A DNA stretch of 64,000 bases, taken from positions 581,633 through 645,632 of the forward strand of contig NZ_JACHLC010000002.1 of the NCBI RefSeq assembly GCF_014207845.1, in the 5' to 3' direction. The notes beneath the pieces are model-generated. The model was not told the DNA's origin and ran no database searches. It worked only from the letters and a program-made list of their open reading frames with translations. Below, piece by piece: positions 1 to 9,208 of the stretch (its first letter is position 1; each line of letters starts with the position of its first letter). This stretch comes from Chryseobacterium shigense (lineage in GTDB: Bacteria; Bacteroidota; Bacteroidia; Flavobacteriales; Weeksellaceae). Position numbers and translations under genes: made by a program.

Positions 1-2236
1 CATATCCTTCACCCAGGCCTTTCAGGTTCGAGCATCCGTCTTTCCAGTCTGATGGTCTGACGAACTTATCGTCAGGAGTAATTCCCAGAGATTTGTCCGC
101 CCATACTTTCTTCATGAAGATAGCCCAGATCGGCAATGCCATTTTCGCACCCTGACCTTCACCGGTTCCGAAGAAGTGGGTTGCTCTGTCTTCCCATCCT
201 ACCCAGGCTCCTGTTGCCAGTTTTGGAGTAATTCCCATGAACCAACCGTCTGAGTTGTTCTGTGTGGTACCTGTTTTACCTGCAATTTCCACTGCTTTTG
301 AAATTCCTTTTCTTCCCAGTTCTCCTGATGCGGTACCGAATTGTGCAACCCCTTTCATCAGTTCAATCATAGTGTAGGCGTACATCGGGTTCATTACTTC
401 TTTTGGCTCTACATTTACTTCTTTGATCACTCTTCCGTTGGCGTCTTCAATCCTCCAGATCATTTCCGGTTTATTGTAGTTTCCATAGTTGGCGAAAGTA
501 CTGTAGGCTCCAAGCATTTCATAAATGGTAATGTCTGATGAACCTAAGGCAATGGTATTGTTTCTAGGAATGTCTTCTGTAACTCCTAAGTCTCTTGCAG
601 TCTGGATAACGGCATCTACACCTGTCATTTCAATAAGACGTGCGGCTACCGGGTTTTGGGAGTGGGCTAATGCATCTTTTAAAGTCAGCATTCCTCCTCT
701 TCCCGGAACATGCCATCCTTTATGGTCATAAGTTCCGTTAGAAACTGCAGAACAAGGGGTCATGCCAAGTTTCATAATAGCAGTAGCGTATACGAAAGGC
801 TTGAAGGTAGATCCTACCTGTCTTTTACCCTGTTTGATGTGGTCATACTGGAAGTGCTGCCAGTCTATACCTCCTACCCATGCTTTGATCTCGCCACTTC
901 CCGGAACCATAGACATTAGGCCTGCCTGTGCAATTTGCTTGTGATATCTGATGGAATCCCACGGTGACATTTCAACTTCTTCTTCGCCAGCCCATGTAAA
1001 ACGGGAGGTTTTGATTGGCTTATGGAATTCCAGTAAAATAGAATCTTCGGAAACTCCGGCAGCCTTCAGTTGTTTGTAACGGCCGGTTCTCTTCATTGCC
1101 TGGGTCATTACGCTGTTTACCTGCTTATCCGTCAGATAGTAGAAAGGTCTGTTTTTTCTGCCTCTCTGCTCGGCATCAAATCTTTTTTGAAGGTCTGTTA
1201 AGTGTTCCTTGATAGCTTCTTCCGCATATTTCTGCATTTTTGAATCAAGGGTTACATATATTTTTAAACCGTCTTTGTATAGATTAAGTTTCTTGCCGGT
1301 CTCTTTTTCATAACCTTCAAGATATTTATCGATCTCCTTTCTTAGATAGAATTTATAATAGGCAGAGTAGTCATCATTAATATTCTTGATTGGATGATAA
1401 TCTACTTGAACAGGAGTATTGATTGCTTTGTCATAGGTTGCCTGATCCAGGTAACCTGTTTCAAACATCTGTTGTAAAACAACATCTCTTCTTCGTTTTG
1501 CACGTTCCGGATTTCTCATCGGGTTGTTGGCAATCGGAGCTTCCAGCATAGCTACAAAAACTGCTGCTTCCGGAAGGGTAAGTTCGGAGGTTGTTTTATT
1601 GAAATAAATCTTGGAGGCCATTTCAATACCGTTCGCATTGTATGTAAAGTCGAACTTATTGAAATATAGCGTAATAATTTCTTCTTTGGTGTATCGCTTT
1701 TCCAGGCTTACCGCAACAGACCATTCTTTTAGTTTTTGAATAACCCTTTTGATTGGGTTTTTAGATGGTTCCTTGGTAAATAGCAGTTTAGCCAGCTGTT
1801 GGGTGATTGTGGAACCTCCACCTCTGTCTCCGCCGTATCGTACGGCTCTCAGAATGGACTTTAAATCAATCCCTGAATGTTCTTTAAAACGCTCATCTTC
1901 TTTTGCCTGTAAAGCATATATAAGATATGGAGGTAACTGTTTATAGGTAATTGGCTGTGTTTTTTCTTTCTCAAATTTCCCCAGTAAAACACCGTCCGAT
2001 GAAATGATTTCAGAAGCTACATAGATATCAGGGTTTTCCAGTTCCTTTACATCCGGCATTTCTCCAAGAAATCCCTGGGAAACAGCAAAGAAAAGTCCGG
2101 AAATACCTAAAACTACCGCAATGAGGCCGATCCAAATGAATCTAACCCATTTTTTCCAGGAGGTATCTTTCTTTTTTTTGGGAGGAAGGGGGAAGGTTTT
2201 TCCCTTGTTTCCTGCATTTTGTCTGTTGTCTTCCAT
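1..2236 (-). CDS. mrcA: Class A penicillin-binding protein (PBP1A-like), C-terminus cut by window edge
   Basis: Bifunctional murein synthase that polymerises lipid II and cross-links peptides at the outer face of the inner membrane. About 745 residues are visible. A lysine-rich cytoplasmic head is followed by one membrane segment near residues 28-50. The GT51 glycosyltransferase domain shows EDERF near residue 112 and then GGSTITQQLAK. The transpeptidase domain shows STFK near residue 473, a SQN motif, and KTGTT near residue 652. The reading frame is open through position 1, so the stop codon lies outside the window. The ATG at 2236 is followed by MEDNRQNAG. The gene follows gldH with only 6 bases between them and is probably co-transcribed with ricT and gldH. 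The assignment to class A PBPs is firm; the exact paralogue (1A or 1C) is less so. Confidence 0.93.
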   Translation of the reverse strand, partial: MEDNRQNAGNKGKTFPLPPKKKKDTSWKKWVRFIWIGLIAVVLGISGLFFAVSQGFLGEMPDVKELENPDIYVASEIISSDGVLLGKFEKEKTQPITYKQLPPYLIYALQAKEDERFKEHSGIDLKSILRAVRYGGDRGGGSTITQQLAKLLFTKEPSKNPIKRVIQKLKEWSVAVSLEKRYTKEEIITLYFNKFDFTYNANGIEMASKIYFNKTTSELTLPEAAVFVAMLEAPIANNPMRNPERAKRRRDVVLQQMFETGYLDQATYDKAINTPVQVDYHPIKNINDDYSAYYKFYLRKEIDKYLEGYEKETGKKLNLYKDGLKIYVTLDSKMQKYAEEAIKEHLTDLQKRFDAEQRGRKNRPFYYLTDKQVNSVMTQAMKRTGRYKQLKAAGVSEDSILLEFHKPIKTSRFTWAGEEEVEMSPWDSIRYHKQIAQAGLMSMVPGSGEIKAWVGGIDWQHFQYDHIKQGKRQVGSTFKPFVYATAIMKLGMTPCSAVSNGTYDHKGWHVPGRGGMLTLKDALAHSQNPVAARLIEMTGVDAVIQTARDLGVTEDIPRNNTIALGSSDITIYEMLGAYSTFANYGNYNKPEMIWRIEDANGRVIKEVNVEPKEVMNPMYAYTMIELMKGVAQFGTASGELGRKGISKAVEIAGKTGTTQNNSDGWFMGITPKLATGAWVGWEDRATHFFGTGEGQGAKMALPIWAIFMKKVWADKSLGITPDDKFVRPSDWKDGCSNLKGLGEGY

Positions 2237-2242
2237 TTATGG

Positions 2243-2707
2243 TTACGGTTTAGCCGTTTCTACTTTTACTCCAACGTCTTCAATTCCCGGAAGGTTGTCA
2301 TTTCTCATCGCCTGAATCAGGCTTATTACATATTTCCCCTTTCCCGGAAATTTATAGTTCAATTTATACTGAAATAATGTTTCCTTCGTATCACCAAAAC
2401 CTGTACCAAGCCATTCTCCGTTTGGTTTTGCCAGTACATAGTTCAGGGTATCTGTTTCCTTCTTTTTGTTCTGGAGATTGGTGAAGTTTACAATAAATCT
2501 TATATTACTGTAAGGATAAGTATTGTTATTTCTTACGACAAATATAATATTTTTAGGATTCTGCGGATCTGAAACTTCAAGATTAAATTTTTGCTCACTT
2601 TTCTTATTCCATTTGTTGTTAACGGAATTCATAATGACATTCTCTCCTGAAGAGGACTGGCAGCTAAAGAAAAGGATAAGAGGTAATAATCCTGAAATTT
2701 TACGCAT
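2243..2707 (-). CDS. gldH: Gliding motility lipoprotein GldH
   Basis: A 154-residue lipoprotein. The signal peptide ends in a lipobox (LFFSC, cysteine about residue 15), and the rest is one beta-rich domain containing GEWLGTGFGD, a pattern I associate with GldH. GldH is one of the Gld lipoproteins required for flavobacterial gliding and is linked to the type IX secretion machinery. I chose the ATG at 2707 because it gives a clean signal peptide and overlaps the end of the upstream ricT-like gene (ATGCGTAA), which implies translational coupling. A longer in-frame extension exists but would run far into the neighbouring gene. In many flavobacteria gldH lies beside this PSP1-domain gene and a class A PBP, as it does here. 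Confidence 0.85.
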   Translation of the reverse strand: MRKISGLLPLILFFSCQSSSGENVIMNSVNNKWNKKSEQKFNLEVSDPQNPKNIIFVVRNNNTYPYSNIRFIVNFTNLQNKKKETDTLNYVLAKPNGEWLGTGFGDTKETLFQYKLNYKFPGKGKYVISLIQAMRNDNLPGIEDVGVKVETAKP

Positions 2708-4106
2708 TTTTATCTTTTTTTGGAGGATATTTCTTTTTAAAATTCTTTTTGTTCGGGTTGTTTTGTTTTTTCTCAGGATCAGAAGAGGCATCAGAAATAT
2801 CAGTTTTTTCCGTTTGTGCTTTTGGCTGCGGTTTAGGTTGTGGTTTTTGTTGCTGTCTCTGCTGATTTCCTGTATTGGCGTTAGGATTCTCAGATCTGTC
2901 CGGTCTTTCGGTTCTTTCAGGTCTGTTTTTCTTTGGTCCCTGTCCTTGCTGTCCCTGGGATTGTCCTCCGTTATTGTTTGGCCTGTTCTGGTTTCTGTTC
3001 CTGTTGTTGCCTCTGTTTTTCTTTTCGAATCTGTCTACATTATTTTCCTGAATCAGGTCGATCGTTTGAACAGGAAGGTCTGGCTGTTTAAGATCTTCTA
3101 AAGGAAGGATTTTTTCACCTCTTTTATTTTTGGCGATCAACTTTTTAACAAGGTCGATGTCAAAATCATACCATGCCATAGAGCTGTCTACATAAGCAAA
3201 CCACATTTTCTTTTTGAAAACGTCTATTTTGATGCAGAATGCTCTTCCTTTTTCTGTATCCAAAGTTGTTGAAGAAGAAGGGAAGTTGCTTAATGCATCC
3301 AGATAACTGTCCAGTTCATAATTCAGACAGCATTTCAGTTTACCGCATTGTCCTGCCAGTTTTTGAGGATTAATACTTAACTGCTGATATCTGGCAACAT
3401 TGGTATTAACAGATCTGAAATCCGTAAGCCAGGTTGAGCAGCACAGTTCTCTTCCGCATGATCCGATGCCTCCTACTTTGGCAGCCTCCTGTCTGAACCC
3501 GATCTGTTTCATATCGATCTTTGTTCTGAAAGCTCCGGCGTATTCTTTTATCAGCTGCCTGAAATCCACCCGGTTGTCAGCTGTGTAATAGAAGGTGATC
3601 TTAGAAGAATCGCCTTGGTATTCCACATCGGTAACCTTCATTTCAAGGCCTATCCTGTGAGCAATTTTTCTTGCTTCCAGCTTTACGCTGTCTTCTTTTT
3701 TTCGGGCTTCCTGCCAGACTTCAAGGTCTTTCTGGTTGGCCTGTCTGTATATTTTAAGGGTAGATTCTTCAGAAAATTTCTTCTTTTTCATCTGAATCTT
3801 TACTAATTCTCCGGTAAGGCTTACAACACCTACATCGTGTCCCGGGCTAGATTCTACTGTTACTATGCTACCTATATGTAAAGGAATATTATTTACATTT
3901 TTATAAAACGATTTTCTGTCATTTTTAAATCTGACTTCTACAAGATCGCACCTGTTCGATGCGGGATTGTTAATGTCAGAAAGCCAGTCAAAAACACTTA
4001 ATTTATAACTATTACCACAGGTATTTACATTTTCACAGCCATTCGCGGTTTTTTTTGGTCCGCAGGAATGGGCAGAATCGCCGGATGTTTTGCATCCACA
4101 ACTCAT
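2700..4106 (-). CDS. ricT: PSP1-domain protein, RicT/YaaT family
   Basis: A 468-residue cytoplasmic protein. The PSP1 core occupies roughly residues 40-320 and has the conserved cysteine pairs RELCCSTWL and CGKLKCCLNYE. In Bacillus the homologue RicT forms a complex with RicA and RicF that carries iron-sulfur clusters and influences RNA processing. The N-terminal 30 residues hold extra cysteines (MSCGCKTSG, SCGPKK). The last 120 residues are a low-complexity N/Q/P/K-rich tail, probably disordered, which the Firmicutes protein lacks. A TAnnTTTG box 23 bases upstream supports the ATG at 4106. It is the first gene of the ricT-gldH-PBP unit. The role in flavobacteria is inferred from the family. 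Confidence 0.85.
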   Translation of the reverse strand: MSCGCKTSGDSAHSCGPKKTANGCENVNTCGNSYKLSVFDWLSDINNPASNRCDLVEVRFKNDRKSFYKNVNNIPLHIGSIVTVESSPGHDVGVVSLTGELVKIQMKKKKFSEESTLKIYRQANQKDLEVWQEARKKEDSVKLEARKIAHRIGLEMKVTDVEYQGDSSKITFYYTADNRVDFRQLIKEYAGAFRTKIDMKQIGFRQEAAKVGGIGSCGRELCCSTWLTDFRSVNTNVARYQQLSINPQKLAGQCGKLKCCLNYELDSYLDALSNFPSSSTTLDTEKGRAFCIKIDVFKKKMWFAYVDSSMAWYDFDIDLVKKLIAKNKRGEKILPLEDLKQPDLPVQTIDLIQENNVDRFEKKNRGNNRNRNQNRPNNNGGQSQGQQGQGPKKNRPERTERPDRSENPNANTGNQQRQQQKPQPKPQPKAQTEKTDISDASSDPEKKQNNPNKKNFKKKYPPKKDKNA

Positions 4107-4128
4107 ATAACTATTTTTTATAATCTTG

Positions 4129-4136
4129 CAAATTTA
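4129..4136 (-). promoter_or_regulatory. -7 box of the ricT promoter
   Basis: On the minus strand this reads TAAATTTG, a perfect match to the Bacteroidetes -7 consensus TAnnTTTG. It ends 23 bases before the ricT start codon. The 278-base interval between ricT and the divergent porin gene holds this box, the opposing one at 4358-4365, and A/T-rich sequence without any other clear element. Confidence 0.6.
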
Positions 4137-4357
4137 TGTAAATTTATCTTTATGCAATTCTAAAATACTTAAATATTCAATATCGTTATTGTTTAACATT
4201 AAACATGGAATGCATATTATATATCAAAAGTTTATAAGTTGCTATTGTATATAGGTTTAGGCTAATATATTTTTAAAGTGTTATTTTAAACATAATTTTC
4301 TTTTAGGATATTGTTTAAAATATTAAGAAATATTAACAGGTGTATCCAAAATAATTT

Positions 4358-4365
4358 TATATTTG
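4358..4365 (+). promoter_or_regulatory. -7 box of the FadL-like porin promoter
   Basis: TATATTTG matches TAnnTTTG and lies 19 bases before the ATG at 4385, which implies a very short untranslated leader. Confidence 0.6.
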
Positions 4366-4384
4366 GGTTATATAATAATAGTCT

Positions 4385-5623
4385 ATGAAAAAAATATTAG
4401 TATCAACTGCTTTATTGGCGGGTGTTTTATCTTACGCAGGAGGCTTCAGGGTATCTCTGCAGGGAGTAAAACAATTGGCAATGGCGCATACTAGTGCTCA
4501 TGCCGAAGACGCAAGTGTGGCGTTCTTTAACCCGGCGGGTATGTCATTCATCCCTTCAAAACTGAGTATAGTAGCAGGAGGGTTCGGTGCAAGTAATAAA
4601 GTTACCTTTCAAAACTTGAATACTTTACAAAGTACAGAAACAGATAACCCTATTGGTACTCCGTTATATGCTGCGGTTGCTTATAAACCGATAGAAAATT
4701 TATCTATTGGTTTCAGTTTTACAACTCCGTTCGGAAGTACAATTGAGTGGCCAAGTGACTGGGAAGGAAAAGAAATGGTTCAGAAACTTGAACTTAAGAG
4801 CTTTTATTTTCAGCCTATGGTATCTGTGAAGCTGGCTCCATGGGTGTCATTCGGGGCAAGCTACATTTATGCAAAAGGAAAAGTAGACTGGGATAAAGCG
4901 GTAACACAGTTTGGCGGTGAGCTAAATATTAAAGACGAAAAGGCAAGCGGTAGCGGCTATGGATTCGGATTCTATTTCAGACCTGATCCAAAACTGGATG
5001 TAAGTATTGCTTACCGTTCACCTATAGATATGAAAGCTAAAAAAGGAACAGCTACATTCAAGTTCCCGTCTGCAGCTATTTATCCGTTATTAGGATTGGA
5101 CCCAAGCACAGGGCAGGACAAATTTACAGCAACACTTCCTTTGGTAGAAGAATATACAATTGGTTTAACCTATAAAATAACTCCAAAATGGTTGGTTTCA
5201 GCTGACTTCAACTATCACGGATGGGAAAGATACAGCAAGCTGACTTTGGATTTTGCTAACGCCCCGGTTGGGAATCAGGCAGATCCTACGGTATTGGTAG
5301 CTCCTAAAAACTTCAGAAACTCCAAAACATTCAGATTAGGAACTCAGTATGCCTTCACAGATATGATCTTCGGACGTCTGGGAGCTTACTATGATGAATC
5401 TCCTTATACTGACGAAAACTTCATTCCGGAAACACCTTCATTCAATACCTATGTAGTTACCGGAGGTCTTGGCTTTAAACTAAAACAGTTTGGAGTTGAT
5501 ATAGCAGGAGGATATGCAATGCCTCAGGCCAGAGATGTGAAAAATGCGACTCTTGGCTTTAACGGACAGGCAAAAGCCAGAGCGTTTTACTTTGGTTTAG
5601 GTTTATCGTATAACCCTTTTTAA
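4385..5623 (+). CDS. Outer membrane transport protein, OmpP1/FadL/TodX family
   Basis: A 412-residue outer-membrane beta-barrel that by family would take up hydrophobic compounds such as long-chain fatty acids. A signal peptide ends about residue 19 (..LSYAGG). The N-terminal hatch region has GVKQLAMAHTS and the family hallmark DASVAFFNPAGM. Alternating aromatic beta strands follow to a C-terminal SYNPF, with the terminal phenylalanine typical of barrel insertion signals. It is followed after 10 bases by an SGNH-hydrolase lipoprotein, suggesting an operon in which the hydrolase releases lipid or ester products for this porin. The substrate cannot be read from the sequence. Confidence 0.9.
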   Translation: MKKILVSTALLAGVLSYAGGFRVSLQGVKQLAMAHTSAHAEDASVAFFNPAGMSFIPSKLSIVAGGFGASNKVTFQNLNTLQSTETDNPIGTPLYAAVAYKPIENLSIGFSFTTPFGSTIEWPSDWEGKEMVQKLELKSFYFQPMVSVKLAPWVSFGASYIYAKGKVDWDKAVTQFGGELNIKDEKASGSGYGFGFYFRPDPKLDVSIAYRSPIDMKAKKGTATFKFPSAAIYPLLGLDPSTGQDKFTATLPLVEEYTIGLTYKITPKWLVSADFNYHGWERYSKLTLDFANAPVGNQADPTVLVAPKNFRNSKTFRLGTQYAFTDMIFGRLGAYYDESPYTDENFIPETPSFNTYVVTGGLGFKLKQFGVDIAGGYAMPQARDVKNATLGFNGQAKARAFYFGLGLSYNPF

Positions 5624-5633
5624 TTGAAAGACT

Positions 5634-7196
5634 ATGAAAAAAATTATAATATCAACACTTGCCGTTTCCGCACTTCTTTTTACAACAAGCTGTAATAATG
5701 ATTTCGATACTGATGTAAAAGATATCCAGGTAACGAAAGGGGACGCAGATTTTTCCAAATATATTTCCCTGGGGAATTCCCTGACTTCCGGATACAGAGA
5801 CGGAGCGCTTTACAGCAGCGGACAAAGTGAATCTTATCCAAGCATCATCGCAGCTCAGATGCAGCTTGCTGGTGGTGGAGCATTTAAACAGCCTTTAATG
5901 CCAAACGATGTAGGAGGATTTATCGGATTGCCTGGTTTTCCTGGTAAGCTGAACCTTCAGGTAACAGCCAGCGGAAGTCTTAGCCCTGTTGCAAGCAGTC
6001 CTGCTGCAGCATTAGATAATGTAACTGCCGGTGGCCCATACCAAAATATGGGAGTTCCCGGAGCAAAATCTTTCCATCTGGTTGCGCCAGGTTACGGAAG
6101 TGCTGCTAACCTTGCTATAGGAGCTGCCAATCCATATTTTGTGAGATTTGCCACTTCAACAACAACGAGTGTTTTAGAGGATGCAAAAGCTCAAAAAGCG
6201 ACATTCTTCTCTCTTTGGATTGGCAATAATGATGTATTGTCTTATGCTACCAACGGAGGAACTAATTCTCAGACTGTGGGCGGCGTTACTACTTACACTC
6301 CTGCAGTTGTACAGACCAATAATGTAAACCCAACGACTTATAAGTCTAACGATATTTCTGACCCTAATCTTGTAGCAGGATCTATTAAAACTGTCTTGGA
6401 TGGTCTTAAAAGTGTAGGAACAACAAAAGGAGTTATTGGAAATATTCCTTATGTTACAACCATTCCTTTTTTTACGACAGTTCCTTACAATCCTTTAACG
6501 CCAACAACTTTAGGAGCAAATTTAGCAACCCTTAATACAAGTTTGTACGGGCCGTTAAAACAGGCGCTTACTGCTTTTGGAGCTGGAAACAGAATTAATC
6601 TGCTTTCTTCTACTTCCGCAAATCCTGTTTTGATAAAAGATGTTTCTCTTACGGATCTGTCCGCGCAGCTTACCGCCGCACTTACACCTTCTTTAGGAGC
6701 ACCTACCGCTGCCGCATTTGGACAAATCTTCGGCCAGGCAAGACAGGCTACATCAGAAGACTATATTCTTCTTACAACAAGTTCTCTAATTGGAACTACT
6801 GCACCTGGGGCACCGTCTCCTGTAAATGTTTACGGAATTTCGTATCCGCTGCAAAATCAGCATGTACTGACAAAAACAGAAGCGGGTTATGTAAAAACTG
6901 CTGTAGATGCCTATAATACTTCTATAAAATCACTTGCTGATTCTTATGGATTAGCTTTTGTAGATGGTAATACCAAAATGAGTGAGCTTAATGGAAAGTC
7001 AGGTATTATATATGATGGTGTAAGATACACTGCCAAATTCGTGACTGGAGGAGCTTTCTCTCTTGATGGTGTTCACCTTACAGGAAGAGGTTATGCAGTT
7101 ATTGCCAACGAATTTATCAAATCTATCAATGCAAAATACCATTCTACCTTACCACAGGTAGATCCTAATAAATATTCAGGGGTAAAATTCCCGTAA
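5634..7196 (+). CDS. SGNH/GDSL-type hydrolase lipoprotein
   Basis: A 520-residue predicted lipoprotein esterase or lipase. The signal peptide ends in a lipobox with Cys20 (FTTSC). Block I is SLGNSLTSG with the nucleophile Ser49. The oxyanion-hole Asn is in WIGNND near residue 198. The catalytic Asp/His block is DGVHLTGRGY near the C-terminus. Between the blocks the chain is rich in Gly, Ala, Ser and Thr. The acidic residues right after the lipidated cysteine (CNNDFDTD) may favour surface export, by analogy with lipoprotein export signals described in Bacteroidetes. It is co-directional with the FadL-like porin and followed by a strong terminator. Confidence 0.88.
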   Translation: MKKIIISTLAVSALLFTTSCNNDFDTDVKDIQVTKGDADFSKYISLGNSLTSGYRDGALYSSGQSESYPSIIAAQMQLAGGGAFKQPLMPNDVGGFIGLPGFPGKLNLQVTASGSLSPVASSPAAALDNVTAGGPYQNMGVPGAKSFHLVAPGYGSAANLAIGAANPYFVRFATSTTTSVLEDAKAQKATFFSLWIGNNDVLSYATNGGTNSQTVGGVTTYTPAVVQTNNVNPTTYKSNDISDPNLVAGSIKTVLDGLKSVGTTKGVIGNIPYVTTIPFFTTVPYNPLTPTTLGANLATLNTSLYGPLKQALTAFGAGNRINLLSSTSANPVLIKDVSLTDLSAQLTAALTPSLGAPTAAAFGQIFGQARQATSEDYILLTTSSLIGTTAPGAPSPVNVYGISYPLQNQHVLTKTEAGYVKTAVDAYNTSIKSLADSYGLAFVDGNTKMSELNGKSGIIYDGVRYTAKFVTGGAFSLDGVHLTGRGYAVIANEFIKSINAKYHSTLPQVDPNKYSGVKFP

Positions 7197-7220
7197 GAAT
7201 ACAGGAAAATAAAAACTTAG

Positions 7221-7252
7221 AAACCACAAGAGCAATTCTTGTGGTTTTTTTT
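7221..7252 (+). terminator. Rho-independent terminator after the SGNH hydrolase
   Basis: A perfect 11-bp stem (AAACCACAAGA / TCTTGTGGTTT) is followed by a run of nine T residues. It ends the porin-hydrolase unit. Confidence 0.85.
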
Positions 7253-7260
7253 TAAATTTG
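7253..7260 (+). promoter_or_regulatory. -7 box of the prs promoter
   Basis: TAAATTTG (TAnnTTTG consensus) directly abuts the preceding terminator and lies 21 bases upstream of the prs ATG. Confidence 0.6.
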
Positions 7261-7281
7261 CAAAATCTTTAAAAAGTAAAA

Positions 7282-8220
7282 ATGGCAGATCAGTTAAGTT
7301 ATCTATTTTGTACAAGAACCAGTAAGGACTTGGCAGAAAAAATTGCCCAATATTATGGGAAAGAGCTAGGAAAAATCAACTTTCAGGAGTTCAGCGACGG
7401 GGAATTCGAACCTGTTTTGGATGAGTCAGTAAGAGGAGGAAGAGTTTTCCTGATTGGATCTACCTTCCCGCCGGCAGACAATCTTCTAGAACTTCTATTG
7501 ATGATTGACGCAGCGAAAAGAGCCTCCGCAAAGAGCATTACAGTTGTAATCCCTTATTTCGGACTTGCGAGACAGGACAGAAAAGACAAGCCGAGAGCCC
7601 CGATAGGTGCAAAGCTGGTTGCTAATCTGTTAACAGCTGCAGGAGCAACAAGAATAATGACAATGGACCTTCACGCGGATCAGATCCAGGGGTTCTTCGA
7701 AATTCCTGTAGATCACCTTTATGCGTCTACCATCTTTGTAGATCATATCAAATCTCTGAACTTAGATAATCTTACCATTGCTTCTCCGGATATGGGAGGT
7801 GCAAAAAGAGCGAAAAACTATGCCGGTCACTTAGGTGCGGAAGTAGTAATTGCTTACAAAGAGAGAAAAAAAGCAAACGTTGTGGAAGAAATGTTCCTTA
7901 TAGGTGATGTAGTTGGTAAAAATGTAATTCTTATTGATGATATGATCGATACTGCAGGTACACTTTGCAAAGCTGCAGAGATCCTGATCGAAAAAGGAGC
8001 AAAATCAGTAAGAGCAATGGCAACTCACGGAGTGCTTTCCGGGAAGGCTTACGAGAATATTGAGAAGTCCAAATTACTGGAAGTTATTGTAACTGACTCA
8101 ATTCCTGTTAAAAATAATTTGTCATCCAAAATAAAAGTGCTATCTTGCGCCCCGTTATTTGCAGACGTTATGAAGATGGTTCATGAGCATCAGTCAATTA
8201 GCAGCAAGTTTGTTATTTAA
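7282..8220 (+). CDS. prs: Ribose-phosphate pyrophosphokinase (PRPP synthase)
   Basis: A 312-residue cytoplasmic enzyme that transfers pyrophosphate from ATP to ribose 5-phosphate, giving PRPP for purine, pyrimidine, histidine and NAD synthesis. Visible motifs are the flexible-loop signature ARQDRKDKPRAPIGAKL, the DLHADQIQGFF segment, and the PRPP-binding loop VILIDDMIDTAGT near residues 213-225. The length is normal for class I PRPP synthases. It precedes rplY by 55 bases in the same direction, a pairing (prs-ctc/rplY) seen in many bacteria, and probably forms an operon with it. Confidence 0.97.
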   Translation: MADQLSYLFCTRTSKDLAEKIAQYYGKELGKINFQEFSDGEFEPVLDESVRGGRVFLIGSTFPPADNLLELLLMIDAAKRASAKSITVVIPYFGLARQDRKDKPRAPIGAKLVANLLTAAGATRIMTMDLHADQIQGFFEIPVDHLYASTIFVDHIKSLNLDNLTIASPDMGGAKRAKNYAGHLGAEVVIAYKERKKANVVEEMFLIGDVVGKNVILIDDMIDTAGTLCKAAEILIEKGAKSVRAMATHGVLSGKAYENIEKSKLLEVIVTDSIPVKNNLSSKIKVLSCAPLFADVMKMVHEHQSISSKFVI

Positions 8221-8275
8221 TTGATTTTTAGCGGATTGCAAAATTAAACTGAAACAATTTTTTAAATTTTTATAA

Positions 8276-8923
8276 ATGAAATCTATTACAATTCAAGGTA
8301 CAAAAAGAGAAAGCGTGGGCAAAAAGTCTACAAAAGCTTTACGTGATGCTGAATTAGTTCCTTGTGTTGTTTATGGAGGTGAAGCACCTTTAAACTTCTC
8401 TGCTGAAGAGAAAGCTTTCAAAGGTTTAGTATACACTCCTGAAGCACACACGGTATCTATTGAGCTAGATGGGAAAACAATTCCTGCTGTTCTTCAGGAT
8501 ATTCAGTTCCACCCGATTACGGACAAAATTTTACACGTAGACTTCTATCAGTTATCTGACGATAAGCCGGTAGTTATGGAAGTTCCTGTAAGAATCATTG
8601 GACGTTCTAAAGGTGTTGTAGCTGGTGGTGTTTTACGTCAGTCTTTCAGAAAGCTAAAAGTAAAAGCTATTCCTGCAAACTTACCGGATGAAATCGTTGT
8701 TGATGTTACTCCGTTAAGAATCGGGAACAAACTTTATGTTGGAAGCATCAAAGCTGAAGGTTATACTTTCGTTCACCCTGACAATGCAGTTGTAGTAGCT
8801 GTTAAGATGTCTAGAAATGCAATGAAAGGTGGTGCAGCAGCAGCTGAAGATGATGAAGATGAAGAAGTTGCAACTGAAGAAGGAGCAGCTCCGGCAGCAG
8901 AAGAAACTACTGCAGCAGAATAA
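8276..8923 (+). CDS. rplY: 50S ribosomal protein L25/general stress protein Ctc
   Basis: A 215-residue ribosomal protein of the long CTC type: an N-terminal L25 domain (about residues 1-92) that binds 5S rRNA, a C-terminal TL5-like beta domain (about 95-185, containing [13 protein letters not shown]), and an acidic Ala/Glu tail ([12 protein letters not shown] onwards). The tail is common in Bacteroidetes L25 proteins. It lies 55 bases downstream of prs and is followed by a terminator at 8950. The start is the only sensible ATG, giving [12 protein letters not shown]. Confidence 0.95.
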   Translation: MKSITIQGTKRESVGKKSTKALRDAELVPCVVYGGEAPLNFSAEEKAFKGLVYTPEAHTVSIELDGKTIPAVLQDIQFHPITDKILHVDFYQLSDDKPVVMEVPVRIIGRSKGVVAGGVLRQSFRKLKVKAIPANLPDEIVVDVTPLRIGNKLYVGSIKAEGYTFVHPDNAVVVAVKMSRNAMKGGAAAAEDDEDEEVATEEGAAPAAEETTAAE

Positions 8924-8949
8924 TATTTGCTTATTCAAAAACAATATAG

Positions 8950-8979
8950 AACCTGTCAATTTATTGGCAGGTTTTTTTA
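8950..8979 (+). terminator. Terminator after rplY
   Basis: A 10-bp stem AACCTGTCAA / TTGGCAGGTT with one G-U pair, followed by seven T residues. The 180 bases from here to the sufS promoter show no ORF or RNA gene that I can recognise. Confidence 0.8.
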
Positions 8980-9158
8980 TTGTTTGGCAAAAGTGCAAGA
9001 CAGCTGAGAGATAAAATACCTTTAGAGTAAATTTGTGAAAACTTTAAAGACTAAACCTGTTGGTTTTATTAAACTGAATAATGAATTTACTCCCGGCCTT
9101 TTGCCATTTTGCCTTTCTGCTTTCTTTGCCAATAAATTTTATTCTCAGAAAAAAGACG

Positions 9159-9166
9159 TAAATTTG
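9159..9166 (+). promoter_or_regulatory. -7 box of the sufS promoter
   Basis: TAAATTTG matches the Bacteroidetes -7 consensus and lies 42 bases upstream of the sufS ATG. Confidence 0.55.
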
Positions 9167-9208
9167 AAGTGTTCTAAATAAGAGCCATCTAATTTAAAAA
9201 TTTAATAA

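Noticed and set aside
2523..3101. A 192-codon plus-strand ORF opposite gldH and ricT
   Set aside because: Shadow of the low-complexity ricT tail; it crosses two well-supported genes.
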